The position numbers and the translations under genes are program-made. A DNA stretch of 64,000 bases, taken from Nitrospira sp. SG-bin1 (lineage in GTDB: Bacteria > Nitrospirota > Nitrospiria > Nitrospirales > Nitrospiraceae). The stretch is from positions 1 to 64,000 of the forward strand of contig LVWS01000016.1 in the NCBI GenBank assembly GCA_002083365.1. The letters run 5' to 3'. Every line of letters begins with the position of its first letter. Positions within the stretch are counted from its first letter, which is position 1. This document shows positions 34,332 to 44,071 of this stretch, piece after piece. The notes beneath the pieces were generated by a model that had not been told where the DNA came from, searched no databases, and worked only from the letters and a program-made list of their open reading frames with translations.

Positions 34332-37216
34332 TGAAATCGCCTGGACACAAACGCAGACGCCATCGGTATCGTCCTGCCGCCTTGCGCTCCGCTTCTACAG
34401 AGTTCGACCAACTTGAAGCTATTCCGCTGGCCACCGTCATCCTCGACCCGGATCTCACCATATTGAACGTGAACCGGGAAGGCCATCAGCTGTTGGGACC
34501 GCGTTTTCCCTCCTCCACGGATCGATCTTTTCCCTCTCTGTGGTCGAAGCTTACTCAATCCGATCCAGCCGCCGTTACCACGCGACTGAATGGGGTGCTG
34601 ACAAGCCGCCGTCCGACTTCCACGACAGAGCACCTTCTCCTGCGAAAGGCCGCCCACCCCATTCCAGTGGAATGGACTTGCGCGCCCAGCACATTCAAGG
34701 GAAGAACCATATTGATCGTCAGTATTCGAAACTTGTCCCGTGAACTGGAATTGGAGGAGGATCGTGATCGATTGGCGGCGATTGCTGAAGAAAGTCCCTT
34801 GCCCATGATCGAACTGGACCGGCATATGAGTCTGTTATATGCCAATCCAGCCATGATCTCTCTGCTCTCTCGATTCGGATATAGTCTCGAAGGATTTCCT
34901 AACGTAGCCCCCGGTGACCTTCCGGACATCGTGCAACGCTGCCTCGCCACAGGCCAGATGCTGCATGACGAGACGGTCATGCTTCCTGAAGCCAGTTTTT
35001 CATGGACCTTCTGCCCGGTCGTCACTCATGGCGTGGTCCGAGGCTATGCCACCGACATGACCGGCGTTCATAAGACACAGCAGGCGCTTCAGCAGTCGGC
35101 GGACCAACTCCTCCAAAGTAACCGTCGTCTCGACCAAGCGCTCGAGGAAGCGAGGGAATCCGCACACGTCAAGACGGCGTTTCTGGCGACTGTCAGCCAT
35201 GAACTCCGAACGCCCATGAACGGCGTGATCGGCATGACCAGTCTATTGATGGAGACCGCCTTGACGCCTGAACAACAGTCTTACGCGGAGACCATTCGAC
35301 AATGCGGGGAAGCGCTGCTGCAGCTGATCAACGACGTGCTCGAATGCAGCAAGATCGAAGCGGGCAAGTTGGAACTGGAATGCCTCGACTTCAATTTGCG
35401 CACCACGGTGGAGCAGGTGTTGGCACAATTCGCCGAGCGGGCGGAGACGAAAGGGTTGGAACTGACCGGACTTGTTCACGCGGCGGTTCCGACGGCACTC
35501 AAGGGCGATCCGGGCCGCCTCCGTCAGATCCTCACCAATTTGGTGGCCAACGCAGTGAAGTTTACCGACAAGGGCGAGGTGACTCTGCAGGCCTATCTCG
35601 AGGAAGACCAGTCCGACACGGCCGTCATCCGCTTCGAAGTTTCGGACAGCGGCATCGGGATTCACCCGAACACGCAGGCCAAACTGTTCCGTCCTTTCGT
35701 GCAGGCGGATAGTTCCACGACGAGAAAATACGGTGGGACCGGCCTCGGTCTTTCCATATCCAAGCAACTCGTGGAATTAATGGGAGGGCAAATCGGGGTA
35801 CGCAGCACAGAGGGGCAAGGCAGCACTTTCTGGTGCACCGCGAATCTTCGGAAACAGGCCGATTCCCCCCGCGCAATTCTCCCGACCGGAGACCTCACCG
35901 GAAAGCGTATCTTGATCGTCGATGACAACGAATCAAACCGTTTGATTCTTCACCACTTGGTATCCGGCTGGGGAATGACGGATGACCTCGCAGAGGATGC
36001 AGAATCGGCCATGCGCAGTATCGCCGAGGCAAAGCAGCAAGGAAAACCGTACGATCTGGCAATTTTGGACGTCATCATGCCGGGAATGGATGGTTTGCAA
36101 CTCGCGCGAGAACTGCAAAGTCACCCGGCTGGATCCGGAATCCGACTCGTTGTCATGACCTCCATACTCCAGCGTGGCCATGCAGAACAGGCTCGCCAGG
36201 CAGGCGCGATGGGGTACCTTCCGAAACCCGTCCGCCATGATGAATTACGCGACTGCCTGCGGACCGTGCTCGGCCTGCCCGAAGACCACGCGCCGAAGAA
36301 CGTCCGGGCAGGCTCCGTCGTGCCTCAACTCGTGACCCGACACATGGTCGCGGAAAATGTGCAACATCGGCGCATTCTGGTGGTCGAAGACAACATCGTC
36401 AACCAGAAGCTCGTCGTACGAATGGTCGAAAAACTGGGCTATCAACCGGACGTTGTCGAAAACGGGCAAGAAGCGCTGGCCGCACTTGCCAAGGGAAACT
36501 ACGCCGTCATCCTGATGGATTGTCAGATGCCCGTCATGGATGGATTTGAGACGACTCGATGCATTCGAGAACGTGAAGCGTCGGCAATATCGCCTGACTC
36601 GTCGGGTGGAAACGAGAACCGCTCAGACGAACTTCCACAATCGGCACCGCACATGCCGATTATTGCGGTCACCGCCAATGCGATGCATGGTGATCGCGAG
36701 CGCTGCTTGGCCGCCGGAATGGACGATTACCTCTCCAAACCGATCAAACTCGACGAATTGCGGAGTGCCCTGACACGGTGGGTCGCCGCACCGCCCGACG
36801 CGGCGGGGCTCGGAAAGCAGATATCCGTTCTCAACGCGGTCGATCCGACCCGGGGAATTTTCGATCCCGTCAAAATGTACCAGAACATCGGGAGCGACAG
36901 TGAATTGTTCGCGCAACTCGTCCGTCTCTTTCTGGATCGCCACCAAACCATGCTGACGGACATCAGAACTGCACTGGCCAGTGCCGACGCGATCGCCGTC
37001 GAGCGCATGGCCCACACCTTCAAAGGCACCGCCGGAAATCTGTGCGCGTCTGAGGTCGCACTCACCGCCGGCCGCCTCGAAGCGGTGGGCCGGCTCAGCG
37101 CACTCCACGACGCCCCACCGGTCTACGCACAACTTGAACTCGAAGTCGCGCGACTCGTCCGTGTGCTTGAATCCTACCGGCACGGATATCAGCCCATTAC
37201 CCAGGCAGCCGCCTGA
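34328..37216 (+). CDS. hybrid histidine kinase (PAS-PAS-HisKA-HATPase-REC-REC-HPt)
   Basis: This 962-residue BarA/TorS-style phosphorelay kinase has no membrane segment. Two PAS-like sensor domains (~25-250) and a short coiled coil come first. HisKA has H291 (SHELRTPMNGV), and HATPase spans ~395-515. Two receivers have acceptors D581 (LDVIMPGMDG) and D731 (MDCQMPVMDG). A C-terminal HPt domain has H896 (AHTFKGTAGN). It is translationally coupled to the HD-GYP gene (ATGATG overlap) and under the same sigma-28-like promoter. No dedicated output regulator is adjacent; the HPt may pass phosphate to an unlinked regulator or a CheY. Confidence 0.95.
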   Translation: MMKSPGHKRRRHRYRPAALRSASTEFDQLEAIPLATVILDPDLTILNVNREGHQLLGPRFPSSTDRSFPSLWSKLTQSDPAAVTTRLNGVLTSRRPTSTTEHLLLRKAAHPIPVEWTCAPSTFKGRTILIVSIRNLSRELELEEDRDRLAAIAEESPLPMIELDRHMSLLYANPAMISLLSRFGYSLEGFPNVAPGDLPDIVQRCLATGQMLHDETVMLPEASFSWTFCPVVTHGVVRGYATDMTGVHKTQQALQQSADQLLQSNRRLDQALEEARESAHVKTAFLATVSHELRTPMNGVIGMTSLLMETALTPEQQSYAETIRQCGEALLQLINDVLECSKIEAGKLELECLDFNLRTTVEQVLAQFAERAETKGLELTGLVHAAVPTALKGDPGRLRQILTNLVANAVKFTDKGEVTLQAYLEEDQSDTAVIRFEVSDSGIGIHPNTQAKLFRPFVQADSSTTRKYGGTGLGLSISKQLVELMGGQIGVRSTEGQGSTFWCTANLRKQADSPRAILPTGDLTGKRILIVDDNESNRLILHHLVSGWGMTDDLAEDAESAMRSIAEAKQQGKPYDLAILDVIMPGMDGLQLARELQSHPAGSGIRLVVMTSILQRGHAEQARQAGAMGYLPKPVRHDELRDCLRTVLGLPEDHAPKNVRAGSVVPQLVTRHMVAENVQHRRILVVEDNIVNQKLVVRMVEKLGYQPDVVENGQEALAALAKGNYAVILMDCQMPVMDGFETTRCIREREASAISPDSSGGNENRSDELPQSAPHMPIIAVTANAMHGDRERCLAAGMDDYLSKPIKLDELRSALTRWVAAPPDAAGLGKQISVLNAVDPTRGIFDPVKMYQNIGSDSELFAQLVRLFLDRHQTMLTDIRTALASADAIAVERMAHTFKGTAGNLCASEVALTAGRLEAVGRLSALHDAPPVYAQLELEVARLVRVLESYRHGYQPITQAAA

Positions 37217-37233
37217 TCCACGACTCGCCCAAA

Positions 37234-37247
37234 CAACGTATACGTTG
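37234..37247. repeat. perfect 14-bp palindrome between convergent genes
   Basis: CAACGTATACGTTG lies 18 bases after the hybrid kinase stop, in the short gap before the convergent DUF2130 gene. It has no loop and no T-run, so it is not a standard terminator. It could be a protein-binding site or chance. Confidence 0.5.
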
Positions 37248-37338
37248 GAATCCCGCCATAAGGGATGAGTAGGTGAACAGGCCGTGGTGATGCCATCATA
37301 CCCGCCATAGTGAACCATACCATGAGTTACAGCGCTCA

Positions 37339-38628
37339 TCACGAATCAGTTGAATTCAATTCATTACTAGTGGGCGCGTTCAGTGCTTTCAGCTCTAGTC
37401 CCTCTATTTCTTGAATTGTTTTTCCGGCTATCCCTTGGAGATCTCCATACATCCCCGCCGTTGCCTGCATAACCCGATCGATCTGCTCTTCTCGCTTGGC
37501 CCACTGCTTGGTAATGGCCTTCTTCTCTTTCTCGAGGTCCTCCTGCATGGTGGAAAAGGCTTCGACGATCGCCTCGACTCGATGACGAAAACGTGGGCCT
37601 GTCAGGTATTGGTAGATCATTTCCGTTTTGGTCTGCTGTCCCTCGGATGCTTGGCGGGCGCATCCGACCTCGATGAGCGTGTGACGCAGAGTATGCGCTA
37701 ACGGGGATACCGTCTTGGGATGAGTCACCCAGACACCATCGACAACATCAAAAGTTTCTACGTCTTTTGGGAGGGATTGGCTGACGATGACGGCAATCTC
37801 CGCCTTGGCAACCCGCTGATCTTCCCGAAGCTTTGCGAGCCAGCCATCGCTCCAGTTTTTAGTTCGTTTCGATTCCCAGATGATCGTCCCACAGGGCTGT
37901 CCGTTCGGTGCAATAACACGCTGAAGCACATCCCCACCGTGCTCTCCTTTGGGAACCGGCTCGACTGTGTCGCGAGGGAACTTAGCACGTAGGAGCGCTT
38001 CCAGTTCAAGCTCCTGGACTTCTCCCTGCAATTGTTGGGATCCCTGTTCAGCCTTCCGTTTCAGTTCCTCAATCTGCTTTTGCATCGAGGCGATGGTTTG
38101 CTCTTTTTCCAGCACTTTGAGCTTCAGCCCTTCTTCAGCTGCTTTCTTGGCCTGTTCTCTCGTCACCGCGAGCCCTTCCTGAACCCGCTTCTCGACGGTC
38201 AACTCCAGTTCGCGCTTGGCATCGTCGAGTTCCCGCTGCTTGCGGAGCAGATCGGCCTGAGTTTTTTGTGCCTCGGCAAGCTTTGTTTCACGCTCCTTCA
38301 TCAATGCGGTGAGGTCTTCAAGTTCCTTGACCTTCTGGTCAAGATCGCTCTGTACGGCCAGCTTCGCTTTCTTGGCCTCCTCGGACGCAATCCTGTTTCG
38401 CTCGGATCGAAGTTTCTCCGCGACTTGCTCATCAAGCTGTTCTCTGGCTTTCGTAACGGCTTCTTCGCGTAAGCGAATCTCCGCTTCCCGCTTCGCCGTC
38501 TCCGCATCTTTATGAGCCAGACGCATTTCGTAGTCGCGGCGTGTTGATTCAAGCAGCGGCGCGGCCAGAGATTCCGTGAGCTTGATCTCGGTCTTGCACG
38601 ATGGACAGATAATCGTTGGTTCGCTCAT
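37339..38628 (-). CDS. DUF2130 family protein
   Basis: This 429-residue protein has a short zinc-binding-like head (CPSCKTEIKL) at the N-terminus. A long charged coiled coil (~35-240), rich in K/E/R, follows. The conserved DUF2130 domain (~245-400) carries GTIIWESKRTKNWSDGWLAKLREDQ-like residues, where the E-x-K pair recalls restriction-endonuclease-like folds. No function is established to my knowledge. It interrupts flagellar genes and its surroundings (38630-38870) look lower in GC, suggesting an inserted gene. I chose the ATG at 38626-38628; the frame extends upstream without conserved sequence. Confidence 0.88.
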   Translation of the reverse strand: MSEPTIICPSCKTEIKLTESLAAPLLESTRRDYEMRLAHKDAETAKREAEIRLREEAVTKAREQLDEQVAEKLRSERNRIASEEAKKAKLAVQSDLDQKVKELEDLTALMKERETKLAEAQKTQADLLRKQRELDDAKRELELTVEKRVQEGLAVTREQAKKAAEEGLKLKVLEKEQTIASMQKQIEELKRKAEQGSQQLQGEVQELELEALLRAKFPRDTVEPVPKGEHGGDVLQRVIAPNGQPCGTIIWESKRTKNWSDGWLAKLREDQRVAKAEIAVIVSQSLPKDVETFDVVDGVWVTHPKTVSPLAHTLRHTLIEVGCARQASEGQQTKTEMIYQYLTGPRFRHRVEAIVEAFSTMQEDLEKEKKAITKQWAKREEQIDRVMQATAGMYGDLQGIAGKTIQEIEGLELKALNAPTSNELNSTDS

Positions 38629-38873
38629 CACGCGTCTTTCGTTGCAATTGTGGAGCGTATAGAAAACAGGTTTGGAACTTATTATTCCCAAAACCCAGCT
38701 GACCCATGCACGATCAGCGGAGAGGCTTACCGCTTTTTCTCGGAGAAAGCAATCATCCCGAGGACAGAGAGACTCAAACAATAAAAAGTTCACGAGAGGA
38801 AGTCAGGGAACCGTCACTGATCCGGGGATGGTAAGTGGCGTCGCCGGACGGAGGCTCGGGCATCATCCAGTGA

Positions 38874-39377
38874 CTAAACCCGACATTCAGCGGCCAGATC
38901 GATCCCCGGCGTCTCAGAAGCCGGAGGACCGAAGGCGGGAAACAGCGGGTGCCGCGTCGGAACATCTTCCCGGAGAACCAACTGCTTTCCGAGTTTGGTC
39001 TTATGGCTGATGACCAGCGGCCCTCGTAAATTGGCGGTGATCCGGGATGGATCATCGGACGGAATGGTCAAAATTACAACCAGCGCGAGGTCTTCACGTT
39101 CCCCCGCCCTGATTTCAGCCAACGCATCGGGTGGAACGTCGACATGATAGTCCGGATAAAACAGGGCCGGGTCCAGGATCACGAATGCGAGCGCCGGTTC
39201 CTCCACGGATTGGAGCCACTTAAAGGGGGCTTCGGTGTCATGGTCCAGAATGACATACCGCTGCTGCTCAGGGAAGCCGAGCAGGCCGGAAGGAAACGTC
39301 AAGATGCTTTCGTCATGGACTTCAAATGATCCAAACCGAGTCGACGCGCATTTCACGATGATATCCTCATGAGGCAA
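38874..39377 (-). CDS. fliW: FliW flagellar assembly factor
   Basis: This 167-residue antagonist of CsrA binds either flagellin or CsrA and so couples flagellin translation to secretion. Typical family segments are FGSFEVHDESILTFPSGLLGFPEQQRYVIL and FYPDYHVDVPP. It overlaps csrA by 11 bases, the common csrA-fliW pairing. The C-terminal ~20 residues are a proline-rich extension. A sigma-28-like promoter precedes the pair. Confidence 0.96.
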   Translation of the reverse strand: MPHEDIIVKCASTRFGSFEVHDESILTFPSGLLGFPEQQRYVILDHDTEAPFKWLQSVEEPALAFVILDPALFYPDYHVDVPPDALAEIRAGEREDLALVVILTIPSDDPSRITANLRGPLVISHKTKLGKQLVLREDVPTRHPLFPAFGPPASETPGIDLAAECRV

Positions 39378-39612
39378 TCCGAGATTTCGCAGGGATCAAA
39401 CGACGCAATGCGTCAATGGGCACGACGCGAGTCTTGGCCGCCAACCGGTTCTCTTCTTGAATCCTCGCGTAGACTTCTTCGCGATGAACCGCAACCGTCT
39501 GTGGCGCTTCGATTCCAAGACGGACTTGGCCGCTTTTCACTCCAAGCACGACCACACGGATATCCGGACCGATCGTGACGCTTTCTCCACACCGACGACT
39601 GAGTACCAGCAT
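39367..39612 (-). CDS. csrA: CsrA translational regulator
   Basis: This 81-residue RNA-binding protein starts MLVLSRRCGESVTIG and contains VRLGIEAP. CsrA binds GGA motifs in leaders and blocks ribosomes; in bacteria with FliW its main target is flagellin mRNA. The start at 39612 has AAGGATGG at good spacing. The frame extends 6 codons further up, which I do not use. The C-terminal extension of ~20 residues is typical of FliW-regulated CsrA. Confidence 0.96.
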   Translation of the reverse strand: MLVLSRRCGESVTIGPDIRVVVLGVKSGQVRLGIEAPQTVAVHREEVYARIQEENRLAAKTRVVPIDALRRLIPAKSRIAS

Positions 39613-39649
39613 ACCGGCCATCCTTGGCAATAGGCATGAGTCTCACCTC

Positions 39650-39677
39650 TTGTCGGCCCGCTCGACGAGAAACTTTA
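39650..39677 (-). promoter_or_regulatory. sigma-28 promoter of csrA-fliW
   Basis: The minus strand reads TAAAGTTT, 12 nt, GCCGACAA. The -35 is a perfect FliA consensus and the -10 has one mismatch. It starts about 30 nt before csrA. Confidence 0.75.
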
Positions 39678-39748
39678 CGCGGCACGGGTGCGGCTCATTG
39701 GACGGAACAGCCGAGGAGCGCGGCCAATGGCCGACGCTAAAACTGTTC

Positions 39749-41512
39749 TCATAAATAGTTCAACAGCGAATTCTCAAACACTTTGGTCAACGTCCTGCTC
39801 GCCGCTTCGATCGCATATTGTTGTAGAGTAAGGTCCGAGATCGCTTTGGCCAGATCGACGTCTTCGGTTTCCGAGAGTGTCCGCACAAAGAAGCTTTTGG
39901 CGTCCTTAAGCTGTTCCGCGCTCGTGGTCAAGCGATTGGATGTCGCGCCGACTTCTCCCTGGATGGCGGCAATCTGCGACAGGCCTTGGTTCAGCCCTCC
40001 CAGGCTGTTGCTGATATCCTGCCGATAATTCCCACGTAGCGCACTGACCAATTGTTTGACCTCGGCAAAGAGATCGATTCCGCCTTCGATGAAAGCCCGA
40101 TTGCCGGCAACGTTGGTCGGCACGGTCTGATCTGTGCCGACTTCGATGGCATGAACTCCCGCGTCCCCTTGGTACTGGAGGCCGGAGACGACGGAAAACA
40201 GGTCGCCGGTTGCCGGCGCACCCGTTTCGTTGGTCAACGTCGTCCGGAGGCCGTCGAAGCTGATTTCACCCCCCGATATATAAGTCTGGTTGGTCAGGAC
40301 ATTCTTGGGCGACAAACTGACCGAGAAGGTGTCCCCGGTTTGCGGTCCTCCCTGTTGGCCGTTCGCCAATACGACACGCAAGCCCACGAACGTAATCGCC
40401 TCACCCGACACGTAGGTGTTGCCGGACGACAGCGTCGTGCTGGTGGTTTGGTCCACCACCGAATACTGTGTCGGAGACGTGAATAGAATTTGATAGTTGT
40501 GCAGTGCCAGCTGTGCCGCGTTGACCATACCGGCGTCCATGACGGCGGCGCCTCCGGCGTTGGATGCCCCACGCGAGGTGGTCACGGGTGCCGTTACATT
40601 CAAGACATCGTACGTGGTCGGCGACGTGAACCTGATCACATAGTCGTCCAAGGTGGCGGCATTGTCGTCGGCCACCCGACCCTGTCCCGCAAGCACTCCC
40701 CCGGTGTTGCCGACCGACGACGCGACGGTGGCAGTCAGCGCGAACGGCACACCACCGTTCGTCTCGCTGCCGCCCGCGAATCCCAACGCGGAGCGGCCCA
40801 GACCTCCGGTGACGCGCACCGTGGATTGCGAGCCGCTCACGGTCGAGGCAATGATCAATCGATCTTCTTCAAACGAGACGGTCACACTCTTTCCGGCATT
40901 GGTCAAAGCCGTGTCGGCGTTGATGCGGCTTTGGAGGCGCGCCGCCAGTTGCTCGCCGGTCAAGGATTCCGCTCCGGTCGTCAAATCAATCGTGCCGGAT
41001 GTCGTCCCATCGACCGTCACGACGAGCGTATCATTGCTGCCGTTCGTCAGCGTCATGGGCGTCGTGACGGCAAGCCCGGTGGTCCGTCCGTGCGTGCTCG
41101 TGCCGGTGAAGATCGGATGATTGTTCAGTTCCGTATTGGCCGCTTGTTGGAGCTGCGCGAACAATTGCCGTACTTCCTTGGCCCCGATAATTCGATCCGC
41201 TGCACTGTTCGTGTCGTTACGGAACTGCACGGCGAGCTGCTGCACACGGGACAGGGAGGTCATCGCTTGGCTCAACGCCTTGTCTGAGAGATCCAACCTC
41301 GTCTGTCCAAACAGGATGTTCCTTTCCCGTTGCTCAATGACGGCAAGCGAGGCTTTGTCCAATGCGATGCGATTGAATGCGCTGGGATCGTCGGACGGCT
41401 GACGCACCAACTTTCCGGTCGACACCTGCTGCTGGAGTTCCAGCGCCCGAGCCCTCGCCCGGACGAGATTGTTCGTAAGCACACCGAACGTTTGAAGCTC
41501 CGTCACTCGCAT
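39749..41512 (-). CDS. flgL: FlgL hook-filament junction protein (HAP3), enlarged
   Basis: This 587-residue HAP3 is about twice the usual enterobacterial length. Conserved flagellin-like ends are present (TELQTFGVLTNNLVRARARALELQQQVSTGK; C-terminal EAASRTLTKVFENSLLNYL). The middle contains a flagellin-IN module (DTLVVTVDGTTSGTIDL, QSRINADTALTNAGKSV) closely like one in the neighbouring FlgK, and two beta-rich segments sharing the VSGEAITFVGLRV / ISGGEISFDGLRT pattern. It follows flgK by 13 bases. Confidence 0.95.
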   Translation of the reverse strand: MRVTELQTFGVLTNNLVRARARALELQQQVSTGKLVRQPSDDPSAFNRIALDKASLAVIEQRERNILFGQTRLDLSDKALSQAMTSLSRVQQLAVQFRNDTNSAADRIIGAKEVRQLFAQLQQAANTELNNHPIFTGTSTHGRTTGLAVTTPMTLTNGSNDTLVVTVDGTTSGTIDLTTGAESLTGEQLAARLQSRINADTALTNAGKSVTVSFEEDRLIIASTVSGSQSTVRVTGGLGRSALGFAGGSETNGGVPFALTATVASSVGNTGGVLAGQGRVADDNAATLDDYVIRFTSPTTYDVLNVTAPVTTSRGASNAGGAAVMDAGMVNAAQLALHNYQILFTSPTQYSVVDQTTSTTLSSGNTYVSGEAITFVGLRVVLANGQQGGPQTGDTFSVSLSPKNVLTNQTYISGGEISFDGLRTTLTNETGAPATGDLFSVVSGLQYQGDAGVHAIEVGTDQTVPTNVAGNRAFIEGGIDLFAEVKQLVSALRGNYRQDISNSLGGLNQGLSQIAAIQGEVGATSNRLTTSAEQLKDAKSFFVRTLSETEDVDLAKAISDLTLQQYAIEAASRTLTKVFENSLLNYL

Positions 41513-41525
41513 GGAAGCCTCGACA

Positions 41526-43553
41526 CTACGGTTTGATCGACAACAGCGTTTGGAACATTTCGTCTGTGATACGGACCAGCCGCGACGCGGCCTCGAACCC
41601 TCGTTGAAACTTGATGAGATTCACGAGTTCCTCGTCTATCGAGACGCCGGAGACTTGAGCCCGCAACGTCTCGATCTGGTCCTTCAACATTTCCTTCGCC
41701 TCTTTTTCGCGGTCGGCCATTTTGGCGGCGACACCGAGTTCCGCCGCAGCCGATCGATAGGCATCCTGTAAGGTCCCGTCGTCCAAGCTCGCGAATCGGC
41801 GGTGCTGGAGTGCCACGAGCGAGAGCACATTGGTATTGTTGCCCGGGACGCCGGTTCGAGTCGAGGAGGCGGCTATGGACGCCGGATTTGTGAGCACCAC
41901 TTCCAGATCACGGGCCATGTGGCTGTACGAATCGACTCGAAACACATCTCCGGCCGCCGCCGAACCCGTCAACGTCACGCTGAGACCATCGAACGTCAGC
42001 GTCGTCGGACTTGCATACGTGCCGGACGCCGATGTACTCGTGCCGCTGAGTAATCCAAGCGACGCGCGGGCCGTGCCGCCGGTCACCGTGACGGCCGATG
42101 CAGTTGTCGTATCGTTCGAGGTGATGAGCAGCCGGTTGGTCGTGGTGTCATAGGTGACCGCCACGGTTTTCCCGGCCGCCTGCAAGGTCGTGTCGGCATT
42201 GATCTTGTTCTGTACTTCTTGCGCGAGAGCCGCACCGGATGTGTACGGCAAGCCAGGACTTGCGGCTCCTCCCATAGTGATCGTGCCGGATGCCACGCCA
42301 TCGACCGTGACTGTCAATGTATCGTTCATGCCCGTGACGATGGACAGCGGATTGTCCGGAGAGGGTGCCGCGACGGCTGTGCCCGTATAATTACCGCGGA
42401 CGGTGGCGCCGGTCGTCATATCGACGATCGTGTAGGCTGACGCAGAGGAGAAACGGATCTCGTAGTCGTGAAACGTTAGGAGGCTATTCGCCGTAATCAC
42501 ACCGCTATTGATCGCAGCAGCCCCTTGATTGGTCGTCATGGCCCGCGTGGACACCGCCGCGGGGCCAAAAAAGTCGAGCCCGGTCGATCCATCGAGTCCA
42601 TACCCTTGTCGATGGATCATGTTCACGGCGTTCGCGATGGTGGCCGACAGCCTGTCGAATGAGGCTTCCAAATCCCGCACAGTCGTGTCGCGAACATCCA
42701 ACAGGCTGCGCAAGCGGCCGTTCGAGATCAATGTATCGATACTTAAAGGCCGCGTTCCCCCTGTCTCATACCCGACCGAAAACAGTCCCTCGTTGTCCGG
42801 ATCCTCTATGGCGCTCAACGGCCGAATGGTAGATCCCTCCACCAGCACCTGTCCGCGAGCCGCAAAGACGGTCAGCGCGCCGGTGCCCGACTCCACGGTC
42901 GTGATATCGATGCGTGTGGCCAACTCATTCAAGACTAACTCCCGCTGATCCCGCAGATCATTGGCGTTCTGGCCCGTCACCTCAGCCGTAACAATCTGGT
43001 TATTCAGCTCGCCAATTTGCTTCGAGAGGCTGTTGATCTCTGTCACGGTTTGTTGGACCTGGAAATTCAGTGACTGTCGCGCTGCGGCCAGATCCGAAGA
43101 CACCTGGTTCATGCTCGAGGCCAGCTGTCTGGCGTTTGCCAGCAGGACAGAACGAGCCGCCAACTCGCCAGGATTGGTGGACACATCCTGCAAACCACGA
43201 AAGAAATCATTCATTCGCGCGGCGATCCCGTGGTTGCTACTGTCTCCGAACAGGTTCTGCAGCCGAAACAACTCCTCCCGCGATACCGACAAACGTCCGA
43301 GATTCTGCTCTACGGTGGTAAGCTGCCGGTTGACGAATTGGTCCGTATACCGCCTGATAGCCGTCGCCTGCACCCCTGCCCCCACCATGCCGGGCTGTCC
43401 ATGCAGCGGCGGGCGTTCGGTGAGCACCGCTTCCTGCCTGGAGTATCCCGGCGTATTGACGTTGGCCACGTTGTTTCCGGTGACGGCCAGAGCCTGCTGC
43501 GACGTAGAGAGCGCACTTCTCGCGATGTCAAAGAGAGAGGTGAGACCGATCAT
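41526..43553 (-). CDS. flgK: FlgK hook-filament junction protein (HAP1)
   Basis: This 675-residue HAP1 joins hook to filament. The N-terminal flagellar rod signature is SLFDIARSALSTSQQALAVTGNNVANVNTPGYSRQE. The C-terminal FlgK domain ends VNLIKFQRGFEAASRLVRITDEMFQTLLSI. A central IN-type module (NDTLTVTVDGVASGTITM, NKINADTTLQAAGKTV) is shared with FlgL. It sits between flgN and flgL in one operon. Confidence 0.97.
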   Translation of the reverse strand: MIGLTSLFDIARSALSTSQQALAVTGNNVANVNTPGYSRQEAVLTERPPLHGQPGMVGAGVQATAIRRYTDQFVNRQLTTVEQNLGRLSVSREELFRLQNLFGDSSNHGIAARMNDFFRGLQDVSTNPGELAARSVLLANARQLASSMNQVSSDLAAARQSLNFQVQQTVTEINSLSKQIGELNNQIVTAEVTGQNANDLRDQRELVLNELATRIDITTVESGTGALTVFAARGQVLVEGSTIRPLSAIEDPDNEGLFSVGYETGGTRPLSIDTLISNGRLRSLLDVRDTTVRDLEASFDRLSATIANAVNMIHRQGYGLDGSTGLDFFGPAAVSTRAMTTNQGAAAINSGVITANSLLTFHDYEIRFSSASAYTIVDMTTGATVRGNYTGTAVAAPSPDNPLSIVTGMNDTLTVTVDGVASGTITMGGAASPGLPYTSGAALAQEVQNKINADTTLQAAGKTVAVTYDTTTNRLLITSNDTTTASAVTVTGGTARASLGLLSGTSTSASGTYASPTTLTFDGLSVTLTGSAAAGDVFRVDSYSHMARDLEVVLTNPASIAASSTRTGVPGNNTNVLSLVALQHRRFASLDDGTLQDAYRSAAAELGVAAKMADREKEAKEMLKDQIETLRAQVSGVSIDEELVNLIKFQRGFEAASRLVRITDEMFQTLLSIKP

Positions 43554-43555
43554 GA

Positions 43556-44071
43556 TCAGCCCTGTTGGTGAATAAGCACGTTCACACGGCTTGCGACGAA
43601 CGACTGTCCATCGGCTCTATAAAGATCCCGGCTAGGAGCGACAGGAGTACTGGCCGACAGCGCTTGGTCGACGACACCTCGAATCCCTTCGATGAGCACG
43701 ACGTTCTGTTTAATCTCTTCACGAACTGTCTTGGCCATCGTCATATAACTTCGATAGGCCGTTCGCAAGTCGTCTGAAACAGCAGCATGGAGCGCATCAA
43801 TGAGTTCCTGGGTCGATACGGCCCCCGATGGCAGACCATAGTGCGTCGCCAGTTCTTGAACTAGCTGCTGCCGCCCCTCTGTAAGAGATTGCAGCGATTC
43901 TAGAATCGATAGCCGACGGCAGTTGATCGAATGAAACTCGGCGATCGCAAGTGTTCGGATGGCGGCTCGTTCAGCCTGGACCGTCTCCAGCAACTGATGG
44001 CAGGTGGCCTCTTCTTGGCGCAACATTTCGCAGAGCTGGATGATCGACGGTACGGACGTGGACGGGGGCAT
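43556..44071 (-). CDS. flgN: FlgN-type export chaperone
   Basis: This 171-residue helical protein is of FlgN size and lies 2 bases upstream of flgK, the usual place for the chaperone of FlgK and FlgL. The pattern (QEEATCHQLLETVQAERAAIRTLAIAEF) resembles FlgN family N-terminal helices. Identity in this family is low, so context carries weight. Confidence 0.82.
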   Translation of the reverse strand: MPPSTSVPSIIQLCEMLRQEEATCHQLLETVQAERAAIRTLAIAEFHSINCRRLSILESLQSLTEGRQQLVQELATHYGLPSGAVSTQELIDALHAAVSDDLRTAYRSYMTMAKTVREEIKQNVVLIEGIRGVVDQALSASTPVAPSRDLYRADGQSFVASRVNVLIHQQG

